Part shown: positions 16,076 to 24,973 of the stretch, in pieces
How positions within the stretch are numbered: the first letter of the stretch is position 1
Layout: every line of letters begins with the position of its first letter
NCBI GenBank assembly: GCA_040905865.1
Contig: JBBDQU010000013.1
Span: 1 to 55,891 of the forward strand
Source of the DNA: Alphaproteobacteria bacterium
GTDB lineage: Bacteria > Pseudomonadota > Alphaproteobacteria > UBA8366 > GCA-2717185
Direction: 5' to 3'
DNA length: 55,891 bases
Made by a program: the position numbers and the translations under genes
The notes under the pieces: generated by a model
What the model was told of the DNA's origin: nothing
Database searches by the model: none
The model's input: only the letters and a program-made list of their open reading frames with translations

Positions 16076-17463
16076 GCCGTTTGATAGTTGTCTCCAACCG
16101 AGTGATGGTTCCCGATGGCCGCCGCAAGGAGTCGGCAGGGGGACTCGCTGTCGCCGTACAGTCCGCGCTGGAACGCATGGGCGGTATCTGGGTCGGCTGG
16201 AGCGGCGAAACCGTGGAATCCGCTCCCGACGGGCTGCATTTCAAGAAGGTGGGCAATATCACCTATGCAACGCTGGATCTCGCGGCGCAGGATTACGAGG
16301 AGTATTACAACGGTTATGCAAACCGTTCCCTCTGGCCGCTGATGCATTACCGGCTGGATCTGACCGAATTCTCCCGCCAGAATTTCAGCGGCTATCACAG
16401 GGTCAATGAACTCTTCGCGAAGCAGATTGCGCCCCTGCTGGAGGCGGACGATGTGGTCTGGATCCATGACTATCATTTCCTGCCGCTGGCGTCGGAGCTA
16501 CGCAAACTGAAATGCCGCCAGAAGATGGGATTTTTTCTGCATATTCCATGGCCGGCTCGCGAGATTCTGCTGGCGCTGCCGAACCACAGGGAACTTGTTT
16601 CGGCGCTGCTGGAATTCGACGTGATCGGCTTTCAGACCCGTGGCGATGTCCTGGCGTTCCTGGATTACGTCATTCGCGAAGCGGGAGGCACGGCCGAACC
16701 GGATGGTACGGTCCATGTCGGTCGGAAAAAAACAAGGGTGAAACATTTTCCGATATCGATCGATACCGGAGATTTTATCAAGCTGGCTGACGAGGCGGAA
16801 AATTCATCCTCCGTCAGGCGCCTTATGGACAGTATCGGCGACAGGCATCTCATCCTCGGCGTCGATCGGCTGGATTATTCCAAGGGGCTGCTGCATCGGA
16901 TGCAGGCGTTCGACCAGTTCCTGCAAAGCTATCCAGAGCACAAGCGCGGCGTCACCTTCATGCAGATTGCTCCGCCCTCCAGGGAAGGCGTTCCGCAATA
17001 CCAGGAAATTCGCCACGAGCTGGAAGCCGAAGCGGGACATATCAACGGTGCGCATTCTGAATTCGACTGGGTACCGATCCGCTACCTGAACAAGGGATTC
17101 AGCCGCCGGGTGCTGGCGGGCTTCTACCGGCACAGCCGGGTCGGATTTGTGACTCCGCTGCGCGATGGCATGAACCTGGTCGCCAAGGAATTCGTGGCGG
17201 CGCAATCCTTTGACGACCCGGGGGTTCTCGTCCTGTCACGCTTTGCCGGTGCGGCGGAGGAAATGAAAGGTGCGCTGTTGGTCAATCCCTATGACATCGA
17301 AGGCATGGCGCAGGCGCTGAACCGGGCCATCCACATGCCGGTGGCGGAGCGCCGCATTCGCTGGGGGCAGATGGCGGAACAGCTGATTTCATTCGACGTA
17401 CACCGCTGGCACCGGAACTGCGTTGCCGAAATCGAAAATTTCGTCCGGGCGTTGGTGCGGTGA
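16072..17463 (+). CDS. otsA: trehalose-6-phosphate synthase OtsA (TTG start)
   Basis: A 463-residue GT20 glycosyltransferase making trehalose-6-phosphate from UDP-glucose (or another NDP-glucose) and glucose-6-phosphate. The N-terminus SRLIVVSNRV, AGGLAVAVQSAL, WIHDYHFLPL, the HIPWP stretch, LGVDRLDYSKGL (donor/phosphate site) and TPLRDGMNLVAKEF are all present. The frame is open from 15988, but the protein family begins at MSRLIVVSN, which fits a TTG codon at 16072-16074. That TTG overlaps the TGA of the GH15 gene (TTGA) and has GGGAGG about 7 nt upstream. A TTG start and a 4-nt overlap suggest coupled, modest translation. The glk gene follows after 4 nt. Confidence 0.93.
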   Translation: MSRLIVVSNRVMVPDGRRKESAGGLAVAVQSALERMGGIWVGWSGETVESAPDGLHFKKVGNITYATLDLAAQDYEEYYNGYANRSLWPLMHYRLDLTEFSRQNFSGYHRVNELFAKQIAPLLEADDVVWIHDYHFLPLASELRKLKCRQKMGFFLHIPWPAREILLALPNHRELVSALLEFDVIGFQTRGDVLAFLDYVIREAGGTAEPDGTVHVGRKKTRVKHFPISIDTGDFIKLADEAENSSSVRRLMDSIGDRHLILGVDRLDYSKGLLHRMQAFDQFLQSYPEHKRGVTFMQIAPPSREGVPQYQEIRHELEAEAGHINGAHSEFDWVPIRYLNKGFSRRVLAGFYRHSRVGFVTPLRDGMNLVAKEFVAAQSFDDPGVLVLSRFAGAAEEMKGALLVNPYDIEGMAQALNRAIHMPVAERRIRWGQMAEQLISFDVHRWHRNCVAEIENFVRALVR

Positions 17464-17467
17464 TCTG

Positions 17468-18385
17468 ATGGCGGCGCATCTCGTCGCGGATATCGGCGGG
17501 ACCAACGGCCGGTTTGCATTGGCCGGCAGCGGAGAGTCGCCGGTCGTGCTCCCGGTTGCGGACTACGGGGCGGCGCTGGATATGATCCGGGATGGTCTGT
17601 GTCACCTGGGGAATCCCTCCATCGGCGCCATTTCGGTCGCGGCCGCCGGGCCGGTGGACAAGACGAGCGTGACCCTGACGAACGGTTCGCTGGTTTTCCG
17701 GGCGGATGAAATCGGCGCGGCGTTCGGCGGCGTGCCGGTCCGGGTGTTTAACGATGTGCAGGCGGCGGCGCTGGCGCTGCCGGGGCTGGTGCCCGGGGAC
17801 CTGCTGTGTATCGGGCCGGAACGGGAGCCGGACTTCGGTCACCCCGTGGCGCTCGCCAATGTGGGCACGGGGCTTGGCGTATCCTGCCTGGTTCCCGGTG
17901 TCGCCGACAGTATTCCCGCCCTGGCGACGGAAGGCGGCCATGCGTCGTTGGCGGCCGTCAACGCGGTAGAGCGACAGATCCTGGCGGCAATGGAAACGCG
18001 TTTCGGTCATGTCTCGGCGGAGCGGGTCTTGTCCGGCAAAGGGCTGGCCAATCTGCATCATGCGATGACCGGTCAGGATTGGGCGCCCGGGGAAATAGTT
18101 CGCTCCGCCCTGTCGGGAGAGAGCGACGCGGTGGCTACCCTGACGCAGTTCACCGCTTTTCTGGGAACCTTCGCCGGGAATCTGGCGCTGATCTACGGCG
18201 CCTGGGGCGGCATTTTCATCGGCGGCGGCGTGCCGCCGCGCTTCGCGAATTTCCTCGCGATGTCGCCGTTCCGAACGCGATTCAAGGCCAAGGGGCGTTT
18301 CCGGCAAAGGCTGGAACAGGTGCCGACATACCTGGTGCTGAAAGACGATATCGCCCTGGAAGGGCTGGCGTCGCTCAGGCTTTAG
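17468..18385 (+). CDS. glk: glucokinase
   Basis: A 305-residue glucokinase of the bacterial Glk family (not ROK), phosphorylating glucose with ATP to glucose-6-phosphate. The phosphate-binding motif VADIGGTNGRFAL starts at residue 6, followed by the sugar-binding region around VFNDVQAAAL (Asn-Asp), NVGTGLGV and LATEGGHASLAAV. The frame is open from 17423 but the ATG at 17468, 4 nt after the otsA stop, gives the family-typical N-terminus. In the otsB-GH15-otsA context it could return glucose released by the GH15 enzyme to glucose-6-phosphate, a substrate of OtsA. Its 3' end overlaps the convergent MFS gene by 11 nt. Confidence 0.92.
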   Translation: MAAHLVADIGGTNGRFALAGSGESPVVLPVADYGAALDMIRDGLCHLGNPSIGAISVAAAGPVDKTSVTLTNGSLVFRADEIGAAFGGVPVRVFNDVQAAALALPGLVPGDLLCIGPEREPDFGHPVALANVGTGLGVSCLVPGVADSIPALATEGGHASLAAVNAVERQILAAMETRFGHVSAERVLSGKGLANLHHAMTGQDWAPGEIVRSALSGESDAVATLTQFTAFLGTFAGNLALIYGAWGGIFIGGGVPPRFANFLAMSPFRTRFKAKGRFRQRLEQVPTYLVLKDDIALEGLASLRL

Positions 18386-19577
18386 CGGGCTCCTGGGAAA
18401 GCCGGGCAAGCGGCTGGTCGCGGATCGGCCAGTGCAGCAGGGCCGCTACGAGGCCGAGCCCGATGGAAATCATCCACATCAGGTCGTACGATCCGGTCAC
18501 GTCGGAAATATAACCGCCGAGCCAGGCGCCGCCAAAAGCGCCGAACTGGTGGCTCATGAACACCACGCCGAACAGCATCGTGAAATGGCGGGTGCCGAAG
18601 ACCTGGGCGACAATGCCGCTGGTCAGCGGAACCGTCGCCAGCCACAAAAGCCCCATGCAGATTCCGAACAGGATGGCCGTCACGTCATTGATCGGCAGGA
18701 TCAGCAGCAAGGACATCAGCACCGCACGGCTGAAATAGATGACGACGAGCAGGTTCTTCTTGCCATATCGGTCGCTGAGCCTGCCGAAGAAGTAGGCGCC
18801 GATGACATTGCACAACCCGATTACGCCCAGCGCATAGGCGGCGGCCTGCGGCGAAACGTTCTTGTCGGCCAGAAAGGCGGGCAGATGGGTGCCGACGAAG
18901 GTGACATGGAAGCCGCAGACGAAGAATCCGAGGGTGAGCAGCACATAACCCGAATGCGATTTCGCTTCGCTGACGGCTTCGCGCAGGGACTGTTTGGGCC
19001 CCGCTGGTTCGGCCAGGGGGGCGGCGCGCAGGCCGATGGCGACGAGCGGAATCATGGCGATGGCGGCGGCGGCGACCGAGAAGCTGCCGCGCCAGCCAAG
19101 CGTATCGAGCAGCGATTGCGCGCCGGGTACGAAGACGAACATGCCGATGGATCCGGCGGAAATGACAATGCCAAAGGCGGTGCCGCGGCGCTCGTTGGGC
19201 ACGACCTTGCCGATCGCGCCCAGCACGACGACCTGGGTGGCCCCGCTCAAACCGACGCCGACCAGCAGCCCCATGGAAAGATACAGGTCCAGTGCGGAGG
19301 TGCTCATTCCCGCGAACCAGAGGCCCAGGGCATACAGCAGCGCGCCCGCTGTAATCACACGGAACGCGCCGTAACGGTCGGAAAGCATGCCGGCAACCGG
19401 CTGGCAGACGCCGAACAGCAGGGCCTGCGAGGCAATCACAAGCCCGAAGACCTGCCGCCCGATATCAAGGTCGATGGATACCGGGTTGAGGAATACGCCG
19501 AAAGACTGGCGTAGCCCACCGGCGAACAGCACGATGAGTACGCCGCAGGCGATCATGATATTGGTCTGCCGAGTCAT
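18375..19577 (-). CDS. MFS transporter (monocarboxylate/oxalate-formate-like)
   Basis: A 400-residue polytopic major facilitator protein with about 12 membrane segments. The inter-segment motif GMLSDRYGAFRV and a second-half counterpart FFGRLSDRYGKKN are both visible, and LGWRGSF is typical of the monocarboxylate/oxalate-formate antiporter-like group. It is downstream of, and 6 nt from, the aminotransferase-like gene on the same strand, so the two are probably co-transcribed. That neighbour and the divergent amidohydrolase operon suggest the substrate is an organic acid or acylated amino acid, but this is inference. The last codons overlap glk. Confidence 0.87.
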   Translation of the reverse strand: MTRQTNIMIACGVLIVLFAGGLRQSFGVFLNPVSIDLDIGRQVFGLVIASQALLFGVCQPVAGMLSDRYGAFRVITAGALLYALGLWFAGMSTSALDLYLSMGLLVGVGLSGATQVVVLGAIGKVVPNERRGTAFGIVISAGSIGMFVFVPGAQSLLDTLGWRGSFSVAAAAIAMIPLVAIGLRAAPLAEPAGPKQSLREAVSEAKSHSGYVLLTLGFFVCGFHVTFVGTHLPAFLADKNVSPQAAAYALGVIGLCNVIGAYFFGRLSDRYGKKNLLVVIYFSRAVLMSLLLILPINDVTAILFGICMGLLWLATVPLTSGIVAQVFGTRHFTMLFGVVFMSHQFGAFGGAWLGGYISDVTGSYDLMWMISIGLGLVAALLHWPIRDQPLARLSQEPAKA

Positions 19578-19583
19578 TTATTT

Positions 19584-20864
19584 TTAGTCCGTCAGCGCCT
19601 GTTCGAAAACACGCAGGGTTTTGGCAATATCGTCTGCGTCATGTGCGAGCGATACATAAAACTTGCTGTCGCCCTTCAGGACGCCATGCGATCGCAGATA
19701 CTGGTTGAAGGCCAGTAGCGGGTCGCGGTTTCCGGCAATCGAATCCCGGTAATCCGCCACGCGGCCTTTTGAAAAGATGATATCGAACAGGGGCGGTTCG
19801 CCGATCACCTGCGCCGCCGTTCCCGTCTTTTCGAGAAGGGTGGTCAGGCCGTCCATCAGGGCGCGGCCGTTATCAAATATTTTCTCATAGGCACCCGGGC
19901 GTTTCAGCACCTTCAGGGTCGCGAGGCCTGCGGTGGCGGCGACCGGGTTGCCGCTCAGCGTGCCGATCTGGGTAGCGTATTCTTCCGGCGCGACGGCATG
20001 CCGGTCGAAATGCACCATGTATTCGTCGCGCCCCGCGACCGCCGCCAGCGGGAAGCCGCCGCCGATCACCTTGCCGAGCGCGCACAGGTCCGGCACGACG
20101 CCGTAATACGCCTGGGCGCCGCCATAGGCGAAGCGGAACCCGGTCACCACCTCGTCGAAGATCAGCGCGATGCCGCACTCCGTCGTGACGTCGCGCAGCG
20201 CCTGCAGGAAGCCCGGAACCGGCTTGATCAGGCGCTGGAACGGTTCGACGATGACGCCGGCCAACTCGTCCCTGTGTTCGCGGATGATGCTCAATGCGGT
20301 TTCGGTGTCGTTGAACGGCGCGATCAGCACCTCGTCGCGGATACGCTGCGGAATTCCCGGCGAATCGGGAATGCTCTGGGGAAAATTGCCGGACCGGGCC
20401 GGCGCCATGCTCATCAGCGCGTAATCGCTCATGCCATGGAAGCCGCCTTCGAATTTCAGGATTTTGTCCCGCTTGTGGTGAGCGCGGGCGATTCGCATTG
20501 CATAGAGGGTCGCTTCCGACCCGCTGCTGGTGAAACGAACCTTCTCGGCACAGGCGATGGCGTCGACGATTTCCTCGGCGAGCAGGATGCCGGGTTCGTT
20601 GTTGACGAAAAATGTCGTGCCGCGTGCGATCTGTTCCTGGACCGCCTCCAGTACCTCCGGATGACCGTGGCCGATCAGCATGGGGCCGGAACCGAGCAGG
20701 AAATCGACATATTCATTGCCGCTGATATCATGGACCCGGCCGGCCTTGCCGTCCCGAAGCACGATGTCGAAGGCCACGTTGCCGAAGCCGCCGCCGGGCA
20801 GGACATTGCGTGCGCGCTCCATCAGCGCCGTTTCGGCGTCTCCGCGAATAATTTCCGACATCAT
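19584..20864 (-). CDS. class III aminotransferase, glutamate-1-semialdehyde-aminomutase-like
   Basis: A 426-residue PLP enzyme of aminotransferase class III, close in form to glutamate-1-semialdehyde 2,1-aminomutase (HemL). The PLP-phosphate region SGSEATLYAMRIARA, the cofactor-binding LIFDEVVTGFRFAYGG (Asp) and the Schiff-base Lys in LGKVIGGGFPLAAVAG are present. HemL of heme synthesis is normally found singly elsewhere in a genome, and alphaproteobacteria make 5-aminolevulinate by HemA instead, so a transaminase or aminomutase of a catabolic pathway is more likely. It sits with an MFS transporter and is divergent from the D-aminoacylase-like gene. Confidence 0.85.
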   Translation of the reverse strand: MMSEIIRGDAETALMERARNVLPGGGFGNVAFDIVLRDGKAGRVHDISGNEYVDFLLGSGPMLIGHGHPEVLEAVQEQIARGTTFFVNNEPGILLAEEIVDAIACAEKVRFTSSGSEATLYAMRIARAHHKRDKILKFEGGFHGMSDYALMSMAPARSGNFPQSIPDSPGIPQRIRDEVLIAPFNDTETALSIIREHRDELAGVIVEPFQRLIKPVPGFLQALRDVTTECGIALIFDEVVTGFRFAYGGAQAYYGVVPDLCALGKVIGGGFPLAAVAGRDEYMVHFDRHAVAPEEYATQIGTLSGNPVAATAGLATLKVLKRPGAYEKIFDNGRALMDGLTTLLEKTGTAAQVIGEPPLFDIIFSKGRVADYRDSIAGNRDPLLAFNQYLRSHGVLKGDSKFYVSLAHDADDIAKTLRVFEQALTD

Positions 20865-21001
20865 CTTCCTGCCTCCAACTCTCGTTACCTGTTTTTTATG
20901 GACCTGATTCTAGCAGACGGCATCGCCGCCGCAATCATGCGGAATTGTCGGCCTGCCGGGAGCATGTATAGACTGTTTTCCCGCCCGAAGCGTACAGGGG
21001 T

Positions 21002-21029
21002 TTGCGTCTTTGGTACACGGGATCATAAT
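21002..21029 (+). promoter_or_regulatory. candidate promoter of the amidohydrolase operon
   Basis: In the 215-nt divergent region between the aminotransferase and amidohydrolase genes, TTGCGT (21002-21007) and CATAAT (21024-21029) are 16 nt apart, close to a sigma-70 type arrangement. A strong GGAAGGAG ribosome-binding site stands 8 nt before the ATG at 21080. The match is by eye only; no transcription start is known. Confidence 0.3.
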
Positions 21030-21079
21030 CGGGCAGTATTGACGGCCCGTCGCGCCATCTCACGGAAGGAGATCGAAAA

Positions 21080-22795
21080 ATGTCCGGAATTGCTTCGCTT
21101 GTTATCCGTAGCGGCACCGTTCTGGATGGTTCGGGCGGCGACCCAGTTGAGGCGGATGTCGCGATTCGCGACGGCCGTATCGCGGCAATCGGTCGGAACC
21201 TGCCAAGGGGCGATACGGAAATCGACGCCACGGGGAAAATCGTGACGCCCGGGTTTGTCGATGTGCATACCCACTACGATGCGCAGGTGACGTGGAGCAA
21301 CCGGATCACGCCATCGTCGTGGAACGGCGTTACCACGCTGATGATGGGCAATTGCGGTGTCGGTTTCGCGCCGTGCAGACCCGACCAGCGAGACCTTCTG
21401 GTCAAGCTGATGGAAGGGGTGGAGGACATTCCCGAAGTCGTGCTGACCGAGGGGCTACCCTGGAACTGGCAGAGTTTCGACGATTATCTCGACCGGCTCG
21501 ATGCCCGGTCATACGATCTGGATATCGTCACCCAGGTGCCGCATGCGGCGGTCCGGGTCTTCGTCATGGGGGAACGGGCAGTCAATCACGAACCCGCAAC
21601 GGCTGAAGACCGGGCCGCAATGGCGAAACTGGCGGCGGCGGGTATTGCAAGCGGCGCGCTCGGCTTTTCAACCTCACGAACGCTCAACCACCAGACCAAG
21701 GCGGGCAACCCCACCCCGACCCTGCGGGCGGAAGAAGAAGAACTGCTGGAAATCGCCGGTGCGGTCGGCGCGGTCGGGTCCGGTTGGCTGCAGGTGATTT
21801 CCGATTTCGACGACCCCGAGGCGGAATTCGCCATGCTGCGCCGGATTGTGGCGCGCGCGGGCCGGCCGATGACGATCACAGTCCTGCAACGCGACGCCAG
21901 GCCGGAAGAATGGCGGCGGCTGATGGAGCGTGTCGCGGCGGCCAACGCTGACGGCTTGCCTATTTCCGGGCAGGTTCTGACCCGGCCGACCGGTATCATG
22001 ATGGGATTCGAGGTCTCGCAGAACCCCTTCCTCGGGCGTCCCGGCTATAACGCAATCGCGGATCTGCCGCTGGCCGAAAAAATGGCGATCCTGCGCCAGC
22101 CGGAATTTCGCGCGCGGCTGCTGGCGGAGACCAATCCCGATGCGGGGCTGGTGCGCCGCCTGGAACGCTGGGACCGGATTTTCCCGCTGGGCGATCCGCC
22201 CGATTACGAACCGGCGGCAGACAAGAGCGTCGCCGCCCGCGCGGCACGCGAGGGGCGCAGGCCGGAGGACGTCGCCTACGACATGCTGCTGGAAAAGGAC
22301 GGCAAGGCGATCCTGTACCGGCCGCTCAGTAATTACAGCTATGGCAACCTCGATACGGTGAAGGATATGATCAGCCATCCGAATTCGCTGGTCGGTCTTG
22401 GCGATGGCGGCGCGCATGTCGGGGTACTGAGCGATGCCAGCGCCATTACCTATATGCTGACCCATTGGACGCGCGACCGGAAGGTCGGGGCCAAACTGCC
22501 GCTAGGCTGGGCCGTTCGCCGCCTGACCCATGATAACGCCGCTGCGATCGGTCTGAACGACCGGGGCCTGTTGCGGCCGGGTTACAAGGCGGATGTGAAC
22601 GTCATCGATTATGACCGGCTGCGACTCCACGCGCCGGAAGTGGTCTATGATTTACCGAGTGGCGGTCGCCGCCTGATCCAGAAGACCGAAGGCTATGCCG
22701 CCACGCTGGTATCGGGCATTGTGGTGCAGCGCGACGGCGTGGAAACCGGCGAATTGCCGGGCCACCTGGTGCGCGGACCCAAAAGTCCTGCCTGA
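21080..22795 (+). CDS. D-aminoacylase-like amidohydrolase family protein
   Basis: A 571-residue amidohydrolase of the N-acyl-D-amino-acid deacylase group. The metal-binding HxH motif is in [10 protein letters not shown] (residues 57-66). The family-typical segment [13 protein letters not shown] follows near residues 90-102, and a late [12 protein letters not shown] supplies the catalytic Asp region. Family members remove acyl groups from N-acyl-D-amino acids, but many long members of this group remain uncharacterised. It opens a six-gene plus-strand catabolic unit; the 2-hydroxyacid dehydrogenase starts 16 nt later. The product may be an amino acid or amide-linked acid fed into the CoA steps downstream. 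Confidence 0.87.
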   Translation: MSGIASLVIRSGTVLDGSGGDPVEADVAIRDGRIAAIGRNLPRGDTEIDATGKIVTPGFVDVHTHYDAQVTWSNRITPSSWNGVTTLMMGNCGVGFAPCRPDQRDLLVKLMEGVEDIPEVVLTEGLPWNWQSFDDYLDRLDARSYDLDIVTQVPHAAVRVFVMGERAVNHEPATAEDRAAMAKLAAAGIASGALGFSTSRTLNHQTKAGNPTPTLRAEEEELLEIAGAVGAVGSGWLQVISDFDDPEAEFAMLRRIVARAGRPMTITVLQRDARPEEWRRLMERVAAANADGLPISGQVLTRPTGIMMGFEVSQNPFLGRPGYNAIADLPLAEKMAILRQPEFRARLLAETNPDAGLVRRLERWDRIFPLGDPPDYEPAADKSVAARAAREGRRPEDVAYDMLLEKDGKAILYRPLSNYSYGNLDTVKDMISHPNSLVGLGDGGAHVGVLSDASAITYMLTHWTRDRKVGAKLPLGWAVRRLTHDNAAAIGLNDRGLLRPGYKADVNVIDYDRLRLHAPEVVYDLPSGGRRLIQKTEGYAATLVSGIVVQRDGVETGELPGHLVRGPKSPA

Positions 22796-22811
22796 AAGAG
22801 AGTATCCGCCA

Positions 22812-23822
22812 ATGCCATCACCCCGCCCCTGGGTGGCCGTCACGGCCACGGAAGACTTGCCCGTATCAATGCAGCCGGTGGAAGCCGCCCTGCGCGGTGT
22901 GGCGCCGGTCAAAACCGTGCCGCTGCCTTACAGCAAGCTGACGGCGCAGGAAGAAAACCGTTTCGCGGAAATGTTTCAGGGTGCGTCGGGCATGCTGGTG
23001 CGCGCCGGTTACGTCACCCCGACGCTGCTGGATCAGTTACCGGACATGAAGATCGTCGCAGTGCACGGTGCCGGGGTGGACCAGGTGGACGTGGCGGCCT
23101 GCACCGAACGGGGCGTGCTGGTCACGAACGCGCCAGGTGCAAATGCGGATGCGGTGGCGGAAATGACCTTCGGGCTGATGATCAGCCTGGCGCGGAAAAT
23201 TCCGTCGGCGGTGGAACAGGTGCATAACAAACGCATCTGGGGAGACGCCCGGCATACCGGCAGCGAGTTGAAGGGGAAGACGCTGGGGCTGGTCGGCATG
23301 GGCCAGATCGGCCTTCGGGTGACCCGGATCGCCACGGCATTCGGCATGAAGGTATGCGCCAATGACCCCGGGCTGACCGCGGCGGAAATCCGCAACCGGG
23401 GCGCGCGTCCGATGAAGCTGGAAGCGCTGCTTGCGGCGTCGGATTATCTGTCGCTTCATGCGCCGCATATCCCGGCAACGCATCACATGATCAATCGCAA
23501 GGCGCTCGCCACGATGAAAAAGGGCGCCTTCCTGATCAATGCGGCGCGCGGCCAACTGGTCGATGAGGCGGCGGTGGCGCAGGCGCTGAAGAGCGGGCGG
23601 CTGGGCGGTGCGGCGCTGGATGTGCTCAGCGGCGAGCCGCCGGATCCGAAAAGCTCGATCTTCGATGCGCCGAATATCCTGCTGACGCCGCATATGGCAG
23701 GCTCCACCCAGGAATGTCTCGACACCATCGCCGGGACCGCCGGCGCGGATATCGCCCGTTTCCTGCAGGGCAAACGCCCGAAATTTCCGGTCAACAAACC
23801 CGTAAAGAGGAAACCCGTATGA
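22812..23822 (+). CDS. D-isomer specific 2-hydroxyacid dehydrogenase
   Basis: A 336-residue NAD(P)-dependent dehydrogenase interconverting 2-hydroxy and 2-oxo acids. The Rossmann motif LVGMGQIGLRV lies in the central nucleotide-binding domain. The catalytic Arg is in NAARGQLVD, the Glu in LDVLSGEPP and the His in LTPHMAGST, so the Arg-Glu-His set is complete. The frame is open from 22695 inside the amidohydrolase gene, but the ATG at 22812 gives the family-typical N-terminus. The stop overlaps the start of the crotonase gene (ATGA at 23819), showing tight coupling in the operon. Confidence 0.88.
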   Translation: MPSPRPWVAVTATEDLPVSMQPVEAALRGVAPVKTVPLPYSKLTAQEENRFAEMFQGASGMLVRAGYVTPTLLDQLPDMKIVAVHGAGVDQVDVAACTERGVLVTNAPGANADAVAEMTFGLMISLARKIPSAVEQVHNKRIWGDARHTGSELKGKTLGLVGMGQIGLRVTRIATAFGMKVCANDPGLTAAEIRNRGARPMKLEALLAASDYLSLHAPHIPATHHMINRKALATMKKGAFLINAARGQLVDEAAVAQALKSGRLGGAALDVLSGEPPDPKSSIFDAPNILLTPHMAGSTQECLDTIAGTAGADIARFLQGKRPKFPVNKPVKRKPV

Positions 23823-24580
23823 CATCGGTAAAAACTGAAAAACATGGCGCGGTCCGGACCATAACGCTGGCGCGGTCCGAAAAACGCAACGCGCTGGACC
23901 TGGCGATGCTGGAAGCGCTGTGCAACGCCTTCGCCGATACGCCGGACAAGACCGAACGGGTGATCGTGCTGCGCGCGGAAGGTCCCGTCTTCTGTGCCGG
24001 GATCGATCTGGCGGAGCGCCAGCGCAACCCGGCCCAGCGCGGCGAAAGCCCCATCGAACGGGTGCTGGAAGCGATGGAGCACAGCCCGCTGCCCATCGTC
24101 GGGGTGGTGCAGGGGGCGGCGATCGCCGGCGGGTGCGAACTGGCGCTGCACTGCGATTTCGTCGTCGCGTCGGAAAGCGCGCGGTTCGGCATGTCGCTGG
24201 CGCAGATCGGGCTGGCGCCGACCTGGTTCCTGGCCAAGAAGCTGGTGGAAATCGCCGGGCCGGTCGCCAGCCGGGAAATCCTGCTGCTGGGCGATGCACT
24301 GCCCGCCGCCAGGATGCTGGAACTGAACATCATCAGCCGCGTGGCGCCGCCGGACCAACTGAATACCGAAGCGCAGAAGATCATCGACCGGCTGTCGGCC
24401 AATGCGCCGCTGTCGCTGAAGGCGATGAAGGCGCTTCTGGTGCGCGAAATGGCCTTCCGGGGCGGCATCGATCATGATGATATCGACGACATGATCCAGG
24501 CGGCGCGGGAAAGCGCGGACGCGAAGGAAGGCATTGCCGCGAAGCTGGAAAAGCGTCAGCCCAACTTCACGGGCGAATAG
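23819..24580 (+). CDS. enoyl-CoA hydratase/isomerase family protein lacking the second catalytic Glu
   Basis: A 253-residue crotonase-fold protein. The first oxyanion segment FCAGIDLAE and the helix start AIAGGCELAL with Glu107 are present. At the position of the second catalytic Glu of enoyl-CoA hydratase (in the FGxPE stretch) it reads FGMSLAQIG, giving Leu127. It therefore probably does not hydrate enoyl-CoA by the two-Glu mechanism and may be an isomerase, hydrolase or other crotonase. The ATG at 23819 overlaps the preceding stop and is preferred over the open frame back to 23714. A small GIY-YIG-like gene follows after 9 nt. Confidence 0.85.
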   Translation: MTSVKTEKHGAVRTITLARSEKRNALDLAMLEALCNAFADTPDKTERVIVLRAEGPVFCAGIDLAERQRNPAQRGESPIERVLEAMEHSPLPIVGVVQGAAIAGGCELALHCDFVVASESARFGMSLAQIGLAPTWFLAKKLVEIAGPVASREILLLGDALPAARMLELNIISRVAPPDQLNTEAQKIIDRLSANAPLSLKAMKALLVREMAFRGGIDHDDIDDMIQAARESADAKEGIAAKLEKRQPNFTGE

Positions 24581-24589
24581 GGGAAAGCA

Positions 24590-24931
24590 ATGGCCGTACG
24601 GCTCGACAAACCATGGGTTCCGCTGACGGCGGATCATGTAAAGGAACTCGCCGGGCATCTGGGTGTCTACCAGCTGGCGAATGATGCAGGCGATATCGTC
24701 TATATCGGCGTGGCCGGTGGGCGGTCGCTGTTTGGGTTGAAGGGGGAGCTTGAAGCGAAGTGCAAGTCCCCCCCGGCCGGCGCGACGCAATTCCGCGTCG
24801 AAGTGAACATGGCGTATTTCACGCGTCACAAGGAACTCCTTGGCGCGTATCGCAATGATCATGGCGGCGACCTGCCCGTTGCAAATACCGACGTCGATGT
24901 CCGCTTGCTCGGCCGGTTGAGCCCCGGCTGA
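24590..24931 (+). CDS. small GIY-YIG-like protein
   Basis: A 113-residue protein of uncertain role. It shows the outline of the GIY-YIG nuclease core: GVY at residues 25-27, VYIG at 37-40, a following Arg45 (GGRSLFG), and Glu82 in RHKELLGAYR, ending at PVAN (Asn99). In GIY-YIG nucleases the Arg and Glu are catalytic. It carries no other domain, is close to the minimum size of the fold, and lies between crotonase and acyl-CoA dehydrogenase genes with short gaps (9 and 42 nt). It may be a nuclease, or a fold relative recruited to another job. I am unsure of function. Confidence 0.6.
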   Translation: MAVRLDKPWVPLTADHVKELAGHLGVYQLANDAGDIVYIGVAGGRSLFGLKGELEAKCKSPPAGATQFRVEVNMAYFTRHKELLGAYRNDHGGDLPVANTDVDVRLLGRLSPG

Positions 24932-24973
24932 CGCAGCGGTTGCGACATAAATCAGAAGAACCAGAAAGAAGGA

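Noticed and set aside
19584-20864. Heme biosynthesis HemL
   Set aside because: The context is an MFS transporter and a divergent catabolic operon, and alphaproteobacteria usually make 5-aminolevulinate through HemA, so HemL was not assigned.
23037-24299. Minus-strand frame of about 420 codons opposite the dehydrogenase and crotonase genes
   Set aside because: The Pro/Arg-rich composition and full overlap with two clear plus-strand enzymes mark it as antisense noise.
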